A stretch of 27,808 bases of DNA from a virus. The DNA is taken from IMG/VR virus record IMGVR_UViG_3300006750_001966, positions 1 through 27,808 of that record; one strand, given 5' to 3'. Shown here piece by piece: positions 1 through 7,230 of the stretch (position 1 is the stretch's first letter; the number at the start of each line of letters is the position of its first letter). A model generated the notes under the pieces. The model did not search any database. It worked only from the letters and a program-made list of their open reading frames with translations, and was not told the DNA's origin. A program made the translations under genes and the position numbers.

Positions 1-551
1 AGTTTGGAATACCTAGAGATGCCTTTGTGTTTGGTCGTATAGGTCGTGATAGTGCCGATATATACCACCCAATCAACTTGGAGGCGTATGCCAAGGTGGA
101 GACACCCAACACATACTTCGTCGCTGTGAATCCATCTGAGCGGTCCATAGCTGACGTAAAGAGATTGGGAATCAAAAACTTCAAGGTCGTAGAGAGAACC
201 ACCAGCGAGCATAGACTATCAGCTTTCTACAACACCATAGATGTGTTGGCTCACAGTAGAACAGATGGCGAGTGTAATCCTGCAAATATTTTTGAAAGTT
301 TCGGTCATCGTAACCCTGTAATCTCTCATTATGGTTTTCCTTTCAATGGACATATTGAGTGTATCAGCGATGCAGGTTTCGTGTTGTATGAAAACAATGT
401 AGATGAATATGCAAGAATAATGCAGAAGTTCATTGACAGTGAGGTGGATTATGAATATCTTTCTGAAAATGCTTTAAAGCAATGGAATATGATGGCTAAC
501 CCTAAAGATCGTGCTCAAGAGCAAATGAATATATATAAGGGTTTACTTTAG
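1..551 (+). CDS. Glycosyltransferase, GT-B fold, GT4-like (5' end outside window)
   Basis: The reading frame is open from the left edge (codons start at base 3), so the first methionine or GTG inside the window is not the true start; only the C-terminal half is present. The visible part begins with FGIPRDAFVFGRIGR, the linker into the C-terminal Rossmann domain of GT4-type enzymes, and contains ECNPANIFESFGHRNPVIS, which matches the donor-binding E-x7-E region of that family. Such enzymes move a sugar from a nucleotide-sugar donor to an acceptor; the acceptor cannot be told. It stands just before a nucleotide-sugar epimerase, a GHMP kinase and a SIS isomerase, so it probably uses a sugar made or modified by them (inference). 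The 56-base gap to the next gene holds no recognisable signal beyond that gene's AGAGG ribosome site. Confidence 0.8.
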   Translation, partial: FGIPRDAFVFGRIGRDSADIYHPINLEAYAKVETPNTYFVAVNPSERSIADVKRLGIKNFKVVERTTSEHRLSAFYNTIDVLAHSRTDGECNPANIFESFGHRNPVISHYGFPFNGHIECISDAGFVLYENNVDEYARIMQKFIDSEVDYEYLSENALKQWNMMANPKDRAQEQMNIYKGLL

Positions 552-606
552 TCTTACATTTTCTTATATGAGATAGTAAAAAAATCATTGGATATAAGAG
601 GTTGTT

Positions 607-1638
607 ATGAAGGAAGGTGTAATCGTTACCGGGGCAGCAGGTTTTATTGGTTCATATTTGGTTAAACGTTTGTTGAGAGATACAGACTATTTTGTCTACG
701 GTGTAGATAACTTGTCTTGTGGTTTTATGGAAAACGTTAATGACATTCTCGCCAACCCTAACTTTTGTTTTGCTTTACGAGACATAAGAAATCTAACCAA
801 TGGTAAGATTGTCGAGAATGATAGAAATCCATTAGATGTTTACGATAAGGTAGATTGGAAATACATCTTTCACTTTGCTGCCCGCGGCGAGGTATACTGG
901 TGTAAGGATAATCCAAACGAAGCTGTTGATATTAATGTTGGTGGAACCGTAACGATGTTGGAGTTAGCTAAGGAACTTGAGATTGACCATTTCTTTTTTG
1001 CAGACACTTCAGCAGAGTATGACTCCCTTACAGAAAAAATGCATTTCCCATCGACAGAACTAATGGCTCCGAACATTACTACACCGATGGGATTTTATCC
1101 TATCACAAAAATGGCTGCATCACAGTTCGTAAGAAGTTATGGTAAGAAGAATAAGTTTGGAACCACACTGTTTAGATACACAAATGTCTACGGTCCAAGT
1201 ATGAATCTTGAACGTGACATCCCACCTGTGGTTGGTTCGTTCACCAACAAGATGTTGTTTAAGAACGAAAAGGCTATCATCTACGGTGATGGTTCAAAGA
1301 GAAGAGACTTCCTACACATCGACGACCTTACAGACTTTCATATGAAGGTGCTTGAGAAGCGTGGTAAAAATAAAGACACAGAAACATACAACGCCGCTTC
1401 TGGTAAGAACTGGTCTATCAAAGAGATTCACGAACTGGTGTATGATGCTTGTAGTAGTATAGTTGACACCGTGCCTTCAGAAATCGAATACCGACCGAAC
1501 CAACTTGACGAAGCAAAAGACACATTGGCCGATATCAGCAAGGCAACAAAAGAACTGAACTGGTCACCAACGATTTCAATCAAACATGGCATTGAAGATA
1601 CTGTAGGACAACTGTATACTAAGCATCTTCAACCTTAA
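607..1638 (+). CDS. NAD-dependent nucleotide-sugar epimerase/dehydratase (extended SDR)
   Basis: 343 residues, the usual length for UDP-glucose 4-epimerase and GDP-mannose dehydratase relatives. The NAD(P)-binding glycine motif TGAAGFIG lies at residues 8-15 and the catalytic YxxxK at Tyr164-Lys168 (YPITK). RYTNVYGP and a later RRDFLHIDD segment are typical of the substrate half of extended short-chain dehydrogenases. A TSAEY segment stands where the family has its catalytic Ser/Thr. It acts in the cytoplasm on a nucleotide-activated sugar; which epimerisation or dehydration it performs is not readable from the sequence. The ATG at 607 follows an AGAGG Shine-Dalgarno. The heptose-type kinase and isomerase genes directly downstream suggest a GDP- or ADP-heptose or derived deoxyheptose substrate (inference). 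Confidence 0.88.
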   Translation: MKEGVIVTGAAGFIGSYLVKRLLRDTDYFVYGVDNLSCGFMENVNDILANPNFCFALRDIRNLTNGKIVENDRNPLDVYDKVDWKYIFHFAARGEVYWCKDNPNEAVDINVGGTVTMLELAKELEIDHFFFADTSAEYDSLTEKMHFPSTELMAPNITTPMGFYPITKMAASQFVRSYGKKNKFGTTLFRYTNVYGPSMNLERDIPPVVGSFTNKMLFKNEKAIIYGDGSKRRDFLHIDDLTDFHMKVLEKRGKNKDTETYNAASGKNWSIKEIHELVYDACSSIVDTVPSEIEYRPNQLDEAKDTLADISKATKELNWSPTISIKHGIEDTVGQLYTKHLQP

Positions 1639-1653
1639 ATGGAGATATATTAA

Positions 1654-2664
1654 GTGATCATACAGCGCACACCACTCAGAATTACGTTCACAGGCGGCGG
1701 ATCAGATATACCTTCTTTCTTCTACAAGTCTGAGGGTCACTGTATCAATGCTACAATTGATAAGTATGTATATGTGTTGGTGAAGAAACGTTTTGATGAC
1801 AAAATATATCTGAAGTATTCAGAGAACGAAGTTGTTGATTGTATTGATGATATCAAACATGACTTCATTAGAGAAACGTTGAAGTTTATGAAGATTGACT
1901 ACGGTCTGGAGATTATTAACTGGGCAGATATCCCTACAAAGGGAACAGGATTAGGTAGTAGTTCAAGTTTTCTAGTTGGTTTACTAAATGCTCTTCATAC
2001 ATTAAATGGTGACAAGCCAACAAAAGAACAAGTGGCGAAAGAGGCTTGTCACATCGAAGTTACGAAGTGTGGCAAACCCATTGGATACCAAGACCAATTT
2101 GCTGCAGCACACGGTGGTGTCAACCAAATGATATTCAAACAGGATGTTAAAAGTGGTGACCGTAGAGATGTCCAGAAGTTTTGTTTTTCTGACCATGAGT
2201 TAAGTGATATCTCCAACAGACTTATGTTGTTCTACACTGGCATCACAAGAGAGAGCGATGCAGTTCTCACTGACCAGAATAAAAATATGGAGTCTGACGA
2301 ATCTGTTTTTTTTGCTATGAAGGAAAATGTTACAACGTCTGAGTGGTTGGCTGAAGAGTTAATGAACAAACGGTTCTTCTCTATTAGTGAAGGTTTGAAA
2401 AAGAATTGGGAACTCAAGAAAAGATTTAGTTCAAAGATGACGAACAAAAAGATTGATGAGTTGTATCATTTAGGGATTGTTAACGGCGCTCAGTCTGGTA
2501 AAATTCTTGGTGCTGGTGGAGGTGGTTTTGTTATGTTTTATGTTGACCCTCTCAATAGACACAAGTTGTTCAACGCACTTTCAAACAGTTACAAACATAT
2601 GCCTTTTACTATAGACCCATACGGCTCACGGGTGTTGTTAAACACAGAGGAAAAAAGCTGGTAA
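1654..2664 (+). CDS. hddA: GHMP kinase, heptose-7-phosphate 1-kinase-like (HddA-type)
   Basis: 336 residues, close to the roughly 340 of D-glycero-alpha-D-manno-heptose 7-phosphate kinases. The N-terminus RTPLRITFTGGGSDIPSF matches the HddA signature, GTGLGSSSSFLVG (core at residues 99-105) is the GHMP ATP-binding motif, and GAGGGGFVMFY near residue 290 is GHMP motif 3. The family phosphorylates the anomeric carbon of heptose 7-phosphate to give the 1,7-bisphosphate on the way to GDP-heptose; galactokinase-like or fucokinase-like specificity is possible. The start codon is GTG at 1654, preceded by GGAGA; no better ATG lies nearby. Its stop shares one base with the next start, and that next gene is the isomerase that would make its substrate, which supports the heptose reading. 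Confidence 0.82.
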   Translation: MIIQRTPLRITFTGGGSDIPSFFYKSEGHCINATIDKYVYVLVKKRFDDKIYLKYSENEVVDCIDDIKHDFIRETLKFMKIDYGLEIINWADIPTKGTGLGSSSSFLVGLLNALHTLNGDKPTKEQVAKEACHIEVTKCGKPIGYQDQFAAAHGGVNQMIFKQDVKSGDRRDVQKFCFSDHELSDISNRLMLFYTGITRESDAVLTDQNKNMESDESVFFAMKENVTTSEWLAEELMNKRFFSISEGLKKNWELKKRFSSKMTNKKIDELYHLGIVNGAQSGKILGAGGGGFVMFYVDPLNRHKLFNALSNSYKHMPFTIDPYGSRVLLNTEEKSW

Positions 2665-3191
2665 TGGAAAAACATCTTGAGAAGTTTCATAAAAATATTC
2701 GTAGAGTGTTAGAAGAGATACCAGACAAAACTATAGAAAGTCTCTACACCACAATTGGTTTGTCAGACAGAATATTTTTCATTGGTAATGGTGGTAGTCA
2801 AGCAGTTTGTAGTCATATGACAACAGATTTTTTTAAGAGATTGAATGTTGAGGCACACTCATTAAATTCTGATGGGATGATTACGTGTTTGGCAAATGAC
2901 TATGGCTTTGATAAGTTGTATGAAGAGTGGTTGAAGAGATTTGAATTAACCCAATTCGATCTTGTTGTTGGAATATCATCTAGCGGTAAGTCACCAGATA
3001 TTCTTCATGGTTTGAATTTTGCTTATGAACGTGGGGCTAGGACAAGTTTGATATATGGATTTGATGAAAAGGAACATTTTTATGATGTGAATATATTTCT
3101 TGATTCATATAATTATGGAGTAGTAGAATTGTCCACAGAAATTATTTTACATCATATTGTTGAAAGGTTGGTAGAAGAAAATGAGCGATAA
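2664..3191 (+). CDS. gmhA: SIS-domain phosphoheptose isomerase-like protein (GmhA-type)
   Basis: 175 residues, a single SIS domain, slightly shorter than bacterial GmhA (about 190). GNGGSQAVCSHMTTDFFKR near residues 42-60 matches the GmhA phosphate-binding loop (GNGGSAADAQH in bacteria), and ISSSGKSPDILHGLNFA is the second SIS phosphate-binding segment. GmhA converts sedoheptulose 7-phosphate to D-glycero-D-manno-heptose 7-phosphate, the first step of heptose activation. The next expected step, the 1-kinase, is encoded immediately upstream with a one-base overlap (TAATG), so the two are probably co-translated. A nucleotidyltransferase (HddC-type) and a bisphosphate phosphatase are not seen here and may come from the host or from outside the window. 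Confidence 0.82.
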   Translation: MEKHLEKFHKNIRRVLEEIPDKTIESLYTTIGLSDRIFFIGNGGSQAVCSHMTTDFFKRLNVEAHSLNSDGMITCLANDYGFDKLYEEWLKRFELTQFDLVVGISSSGKSPDILHGLNFAYERGARTSLIYGFDEKEHFYDVNIFLDSYNYGVVELSTEIILHHIVERLVEENER

Positions 3192-3444
3192 GACGATTCC
3201 GTTTCCAACAAAAGAAGATGAAGAATTGCCCCCACCAGAGGAATTTTGGGAGTGTGGTGCTTGTGGCACCAGAGTCGATGATGACAGTGCACAGAAGGTT
3301 TTGCCCATTAATTTAGGTGGTAATCCGCAGACCGGCCAAGCCGGCCCGACATTTTATGTTTGTCCCAACTGCCATGTGTTGTCGATGCCTAAGGAAATAT
3401 TCGACGAAATCCATCGTCGTATGAACTCTAGGATTATAACATGA
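3181..3444 (+). CDS. Small zinc-ribbon protein
   Basis: 87 residues with two CxxC knuckles (Cys25/Cys28 and Cys61/Cys64), a classic zinc-ribbon arrangement with a 32-residue gap. The N-terminus is acidic and proline-rich (EELPPPEEFWE). The role is unknown; small phage zinc ribbons often bind nucleic acid or modify host RNA polymerase, but nothing here proves that. The start at 3181 overlaps the isomerase gene by 11 bases, and the end overlaps the next gene by an ATGA, so it belongs to the same transcription unit. Confidence 0.75.
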   Translation: MSDKTIPFPTKEDEELPPPEEFWECGACGTRVDDDSAQKVLPINLGGNPQTGQAGPTFYVCPNCHVLSMPKEIFDEIHRRMNSRIIT

Positions 3445-3650
3445 CAGAAAGTAAGAGTTTTGAACAACAACTAGGTCAATACTTCAAGGAAGATAATGTT
3501 GAAGTAAAGAACGACACGATTGAAGATATGTTGTTACGTAAAGAATCCGCGGTCTCGGCTAAACGTAAGAATAAAATCAACAAAAAGTTTAAGAACAAAA
3601 GAAAGAAACGCAATAAGATTGCTCGAGCTTCACGTAAAAAGAATAGATAA
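3441..3650 (+). CDS. Small lysine/arginine-rich hypothetical protein
   Basis: 69 residues. The first half is mildly acidic and soluble; the second half (from about residue 37) is almost all Lys, Arg and Asn, with segments such as KRKNKINKKFKNKRKKR. That charge suggests nucleic acid contact, but no family is recognised. It starts in an ATGA overlap with the zinc-ribbon gene and ends two bases before the methyltransferase start, which supports it as a translated member of the operon. Confidence 0.65.
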   Translation: MTESKSFEQQLGQYFKEDNVEVKNDTIEDMLLRKESAVSAKRKNKINKKFKNKRKKRNKIARASRKKNR

Positions 3651-3652
3651 CA

Positions 3653-4306
3653 ATGACTTTCCGAGTTGAAACAGAATATCCAGTAGCGTTTGATTCACCA
3701 GACCACCTACATCCGTGGGGAACAAAGAGTGATAATAGCACAAACGAAGACTTTGTGCAAGAAATCATTTCTAGATTTATATCTCACGGAAAACTTCATG
3801 TGATGGACTTAGGTTGTAGTGGTGGTGGTTTGATTAAGAGTTGGTTGAATCACACTGAGTATGCTGTTGGTTTGGAAGGTAGTGACTACTCCGCTGTTCA
3901 CGACCGTGCTGAATGGCCTGACCTACACAACAAGAATCTGTTTACGTGTGATGTTAGTAGGCCATATCAAGTTATGTGTGATGACGAACCATACAAAGCC
4001 AACATCATTACTGCTTGGGAACTGATTGAACATATCGAACCATCTAGAGTCGAAGACTTCTTTAAGATGATAGACAGACATTTGGTTGTTGATGGTGTCT
4101 TCGTAGGTAGTGGAACAAACACTTCAGATGCTCCTGAAGGTGTTGAGTTACATTTGTCTCGACATGAGAAATCATTTTGGGATGACCACGCCACAAAACT
4201 ATATTACGAAAACATACCTTACCCTTTTGGTCATGTGGTTAGGGATGGAACATATTATTTCTGTTACAAGAAAGTGAATCCAAACGAACTGAAAGCATTA
4301 TTCTAA
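3653..4306 (+). CDS. Class I SAM-dependent methyltransferase
   Basis: 217 residues. VMDLGCSGGGLIKSW (from about residue 50) is motif I of Rossmann-fold methyltransferases, GLEGSDYS supplies the acidic residue after strand 2, and AWELIEHIEP followed by HLVVDGVFVGSG gives motifs II-III as in Methyltransf_11/25-like small-molecule and sugar methyltransferases. It would transfer a methyl group from S-adenosylmethionine, with the target unknown. Lying between sugar-activation genes and a glycosyltransferase, a sugar or glycan O-methylation role is plausible (inference). It joins the following glycosyltransferase through a one-base TAATG overlap. Confidence 0.82.
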   Translation: MTFRVETEYPVAFDSPDHLHPWGTKSDNSTNEDFVQEIISRFISHGKLHVMDLGCSGGGLIKSWLNHTEYAVGLEGSDYSAVHDRAEWPDLHNKNLFTCDVSRPYQVMCDDEPYKANIITAWELIEHIEPSRVEDFFKMIDRHLVVDGVFVGSGTNTSDAPEGVELHLSRHEKSFWDDHATKLYYENIPYPFGHVVRDGTYYFCYKKVNPNELKALF

Positions 4307-5274
4307 TGAGCAAAAAAATCTTATTTATAAACAACCCTCACTACAATCATTCTTCTGCTACCTTGTTAGAAGGCCTTATTGAAAACAAAGAAGAGTATGA
4401 TTTAGAACTTTACTGTACAACTCCATACAACTATGCGATGATTAAAGATAGGTGGGATTACGTTGTCTACTCAAAAGAGTCTGTAGAAAAACTGGTTGAT
4501 GTATGTGATGTTGTTGTATTGGTCAATGATGGATATTCCCCAAAAGCCGAGGTACCATTTGCGGTTAGGAAAGAGAAGGGTGTATATCTAGATAGTAACG
4601 ATCATGCAGAGTATTTAGATTCACCTATCAACTATAAGTTTTATCTCAAACGTGAAATGAGAATAGATATGGAACATCTTGAAAACGTGTTTCCATTTTG
4701 GTTTGCGGCTGAGAATAGATACTTTTACCGTGGTAGAGATTTTGAAGAAATTTGGAACAACAAGAAAACTCCACTAGCCTGTATGATGGGTATAGACGAA
4801 ATGAAGCCGTGGAGAAAAGAGATTAGTGAAATCCTCAAGTGGACCTTTGAACATAGGACAGATTTTATTTTAGATCCTGTCTATGGAGGTAATGATGACA
4901 GTGCACTCGACACATCAGGCCGTAGCCACTCAGCTTTCTTTGATGCTCTGGTAGACTCAAGGGTATCTATTGACTCCTATGGTGCTGGTTTAGCAAACAA
5001 CACTGGTAGATTCTTTGAGAGTATTGCTTGTGGGTGCGCTCTATTCTATCAACCTATCACAACTCATCTAGCTAATCCATTTACAAATGATGAAAATATT
5101 GTGATTTATGATTCTACTGCCAGATTGGTAGAGAAAATTAATGGCATTATTGATGATGATGAAAAGCTAAAAGAAATAGCATATGCTGGTTTTAATCATG
5201 TGTTGAGTTATCATACTACAAAACGCCGTGGATATGAGTTTTTAGAACTTTGTAAAGGATTCAATTTAATCTGA
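4306..5274 (+). CDS. Glycosyltransferase, CgeB-like / GT-B family
   Basis: 322 residues. The C-terminal part carries GRFFESIACGCALFYQ and, after that, a segment running to EKLKEIAYAGFNHVLSYHT, the pattern of the C-terminal donor-binding domain of CgeB-like glycosyltransferases (Glyco_trans_1_2 type). The N-terminal half has the alternating strand-helix pattern of a first Rossmann domain but is divergent. The role is transfer of an activated sugar to a cytoplasmic acceptor; the acceptor could be a virion protein, phage DNA or host glycan. It closes the sugar block: the next gene is preceded by its own promoter, starting 9 bases after this stop codon. Confidence 0.78.
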   Translation: MSKKILFINNPHYNHSSATLLEGLIENKEEYDLELYCTTPYNYAMIKDRWDYVVYSKESVEKLVDVCDVVVLVNDGYSPKAEVPFAVRKEKGVYLDSNDHAEYLDSPINYKFYLKREMRIDMEHLENVFPFWFAAENRYFYRGRDFEEIWNNKKTPLACMMGIDEMKPWRKEISEILKWTFEHRTDFILDPVYGGNDDSALDTSGRSHSAFFDALVDSRVSIDSYGAGLANNTGRFFESIACGCALFYQPITTHLANPFTNDENIVIYDSTARLVEKINGIIDDDEKLKEIAYAGFNHVLSYHTTKRRGYEFLELCKGFNLI

Positions 5275-5282
5275 AATAACGC

Positions 5283-5311
5283 TTGACAAATGACCCAAAA
5301 TGTTGTATATT
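5283..5311 (+). promoter_or_regulatory. Promoter P1, housekeeping-sigma type, with conserved spacer
   Basis: TTGACA (5283-5288), a 17-base spacer AATGACCCAAAATGTTG, and TATATT (5306-5311). The -35 box is a perfect sigma-70 consensus. The spacer shares CC and AAATGT with three other promoters in this window (9346, 18687, 25449), so this is a repeated phage promoter module, not a chance match. The expected transcription start is at or next to the ATG at 5318, seven bases past the -10 box. Confidence 0.88.
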
Positions 5312-5317
5312 ATATGT

Positions 5318-5599
5318 ATGGTTGAAAAGAAAGAAAAAGTTTCTGATCCGATACAAGAAGTATTTGAAGAAGTTCAGAACTTCAAGAAAAGAGGGATCGC
5401 CACGATCCTGTTAACTATTCCACAAATCGAAGAGATATTGGACGCTGCTGGCTATTCTGCCACAGACCCTATAATGATAGACTATCTTGCAAGGTCCGCG
5501 CATGAAGCGGAGAATAAGGGGTCTAATCTCCGTATGAAAACCCAAGAAAATCTTGATAAAAATAAGAAGAAACTTCTTAAAAAGGGTAAACAAGTATGA
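5318..5599 (+). CDS. Hypothetical protein, first gene after promoter P1
   Basis: About 93 residues if started at the ATG at 5318 (MVEKKEKVSD); an in-frame ATG at 5300 lies inside the promoter spacer and is very unlikely to be transcribed. The protein is helical and charged with a lysine-rich tail (NKKKLLKKGK). No family is recognised. Because the start codon is about seven bases after the -10 box, the mRNA would be leaderless or nearly so, which is unusual. Its position directly after a strong promoter suggests early expression, a common setting for host-takeover proteins (inference). Confidence 0.68.
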   Translation: MVEKKEKVSDPIQEVFEEVQNFKKRGIATILLTIPQIEEILDAAGYSATDPIMIDYLARSAHEAENKGSNLRMKTQENLDKNKKKLLKKGKQV

Positions 5600-5674
5600 G
5601 TTGAAAGATATTTATATTGTGGTTTAAAGTCACATGATTAATGGTTATATTAGATACAATTAGGAGAACAAAAG

Positions 5675-5860
5675 ATGACATTGCCGTCACGAACACGACG
5701 ACGTAAAAGTAGTGATCAAGTATTAAACGATAAGGAAGGCCGCCGAAGAAGCGGTTCAAAGAAGTCAAATCGTAATTCAAATAAGGCTAATATTCGTCAA
5801 CTAGATTATGACAATATCAACGGTCTTGAAGTCGATGACGACTTATATGACATGGACTAA
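5675..5860 (+). CDS. Small basic/acidic hypothetical protein
   Basis: 61 residues: a strongly basic N-terminal half (TRRRKSSDQ, GRRRSGSKKSNR) and an acidic tail (DYDNINGLEVDDDLYDMD). The composition suggests a disordered nucleic acid-contacting protein; no family is recognised. The start is well set by an AGGAG Shine-Dalgarno about eight bases upstream. The 75 bases before it hold no gene. The end overlaps the next gene in another frame. Confidence 0.62.
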   Translation: MTLPSRTRRRKSSDQVLNDKEGRRRSGSKKSNRNSNKANIRQLDYDNINGLEVDDDLYDMD

Positions 5861-6296
5861 AGTCGCGAAGCCAAAAAATATTGTATGTGAATATCCACTC
5901 CGACATGGATGGGCAAAATTCTATACAGTAGACGATGATTTAGAAGATGTAACTCATAAACAATTAGTAACTAATTCGTTAGAGAAGATTTCACCATACA
6001 CACAATTTCGTATATCAGAACATGGATATCTTTCAGCCTTTGATGAAGAAAAAAGATTCCCACAACTCTTGACAGAGTATAGTGGTGATGTTATATTCTA
6101 TGTCGAAGGTAGTGAATATCTCACTTTTATAGCGAAGGTTAAGAATGGAAAAGTGTTAGGAATTTTTCACTTCCCAACACTCAATCATTGGGAGATAGAT
6201 TTAAGTGAAACGCCGGATTTTGACATCGAAGCGCTTGATAATAATGACATTAGGAGCGATCCTGGCGATACTGTTATCGAAGGTAATAACCAATAG
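5847..6296 (+). CDS. Hypothetical protein
   Basis: About 149 residues from the ATG at 5847; ATGs at 5835 and 5808 are also in frame but enlarge the overlap with the preceding gene, and none has a clear Shine-Dalgarno, so the start is uncertain. The sequence is mixed alpha/beta, soluble, with an acidic C-terminal tail (IEALDNNDIRSDPGD). No motif or family was recognised. It lies two genes before the single-strand DNA-binding protein and could be a replication accessory protein, but nothing in the sequence shows this. Confidence 0.65.
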   Translation: MTWTKVAKPKNIVCEYPLRHGWAKFYTVDDDLEDVTHKQLVTNSLEKISPYTQFRISEHGYLSAFDEEKRFPQLLTEYSGDVIFYVEGSEYLTFIAKVKNGKVLGIFHFPTLNHWEIDLSETPDFDIEALDNNDIRSDPGDTVIEGNNQ

Positions 6297-6375
6297 GAGA
6301 GAAAGAAGTCTCATTTTAGAAAAAGTCGATGACCTATTAGGGGCAGAGGCTTCGGTTTATACAAACAACTCATAG
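6244..6375 (+). CDS. Possible 43-residue membrane protein overlapping the upstream gene
   Basis: An ATG at 6244 opens a 43-codon frame that runs through the end of the preceding gene (53-base overlap) and fills most of the otherwise empty gap before the gp32-like gene, ending 9 bases before its start. The N-terminus GAILAILLSKVI is hydrophobic enough for one membrane helix, followed by a basic NRRER and an amphipathic helix (LILEKVDDLLG). Against it: no clear ribosome site. Its stop (TAG) sits at the Shine-Dalgarno of the next gene, which would allow translational coupling. Confidence 0.4.
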   Translation: MTLGAILAILLSKVITNRRERSLILEKVDDLLGAEASVYTNNS

Positions 6376-6384
6376 GAGAGTAGA

Positions 6385-7230
6385 ATGGCTATTAATTTAG
6401 ACAAAATCAATGCAGCATTGGATCGTCTTGATCCAGAAAAGAAAAGTCAAAGTAACAACAACAACGATGATACTGTTAAGTTGCCTGAAGGTCAGACCAC
6501 AATTAGACTCGTGCCATATAAACATGACCTTGAAATGCCGTTTCGGGAATTTCATTTCCATTATAGTGTTGCTGGTAAGACGTTTCTGTGTCCCAACCGT
6601 ATGAAACAGGAACCTTGTGAGATTTGTGAACTTGCTACGGGTATGTGGCGTAAGTATGAATCATCACAGGATGAAACGTATAAGGATGCCTTTAAGAAGC
6701 TGGTCGCTACGCTACGTGTGTTCATTCCTATCGTAGTACGTGGGGAAGAAGATAAGGGTGTTCGCTGGTGGGGTGTGAATCCACGGTCTACGTATAAGGA
6801 GATTCTTACAGCCATTAAAAATGCCGCACAGCAAGGTATTGATATTCTCGATCCAGAGTCTGGTAGAGATTTGGTTATCACTGTTGAAAAGGGTTGGAAT
6901 GATTATTTGATTCCCAAATCTGTTCAGCCAGCATTTGCTGATTCCAAGTTGGCAAAGACAAAGAAGGCCATTGAAGATCTTCTTGAAACAGTCTCAAATA
7001 TTGATGAGAAGTATACGTATCGTACTACTGAAGAAATGTCAGCTGCTTTGAGTGGATTCTTCGCAACTAGTGACGTTAAGGAAGGTACTGAAACTGGTAC
7101 CCAAAAGAATTATTCCAAGAACGGTTCAAAAGAACTTGACGAAGAAGATTTGATTGACTTCGGCGGCAAGAATGAATCCTCAGTAGAGGAAAGTGTATCT
7201 GATAAGTTTGATAAAGTCGTCAATAACTGA
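6385..7230 (+). CDS. 32: T4 gp32-like single-stranded DNA-binding protein
   Basis: 281 residues (T4 gp32 has 301). A zinc-binding cluster His57/His59-Cys69-Cys78-Cys81 (CPNRMKQEPCEIC) has nearly the spacing of the T4 gp32 His-Cys3 zinc subdomain. The N-terminus is a short helical arm suited to cooperative self-binding, and the C-terminus is acidic and flexible (ELDEEDLIDFGG), as in gp32, where the tail contacts polymerase, helicase loader and recombinase. It coats single-stranded DNA in replication and recombination. Start: ATG with AGGAGAG seven bases upstream. Its stop overlaps the recombinase start by one base (TGATG), so the two partners are probably made in a fixed ratio. Confidence 0.9.
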   Translation: MAINLDKINAALDRLDPEKKSQSNNNNDDTVKLPEGQTTIRLVPYKHDLEMPFREFHFHYSVAGKTFLCPNRMKQEPCEICELATGMWRKYESSQDETYKDAFKKLVATLRVFIPIVVRGEEDKGVRWWGVNPRSTYKEILTAIKNAAQQGIDILDPESGRDLVITVEKGWNDYLIPKSVQPAFADSKLAKTKKAIEDLLETVSNIDEKYTYRTTEEMSAALSGFFATSDVKEGTETGTQKNYSKNGSKELDEEDLIDFGGKNESSVEESVSDKFDKVVNN

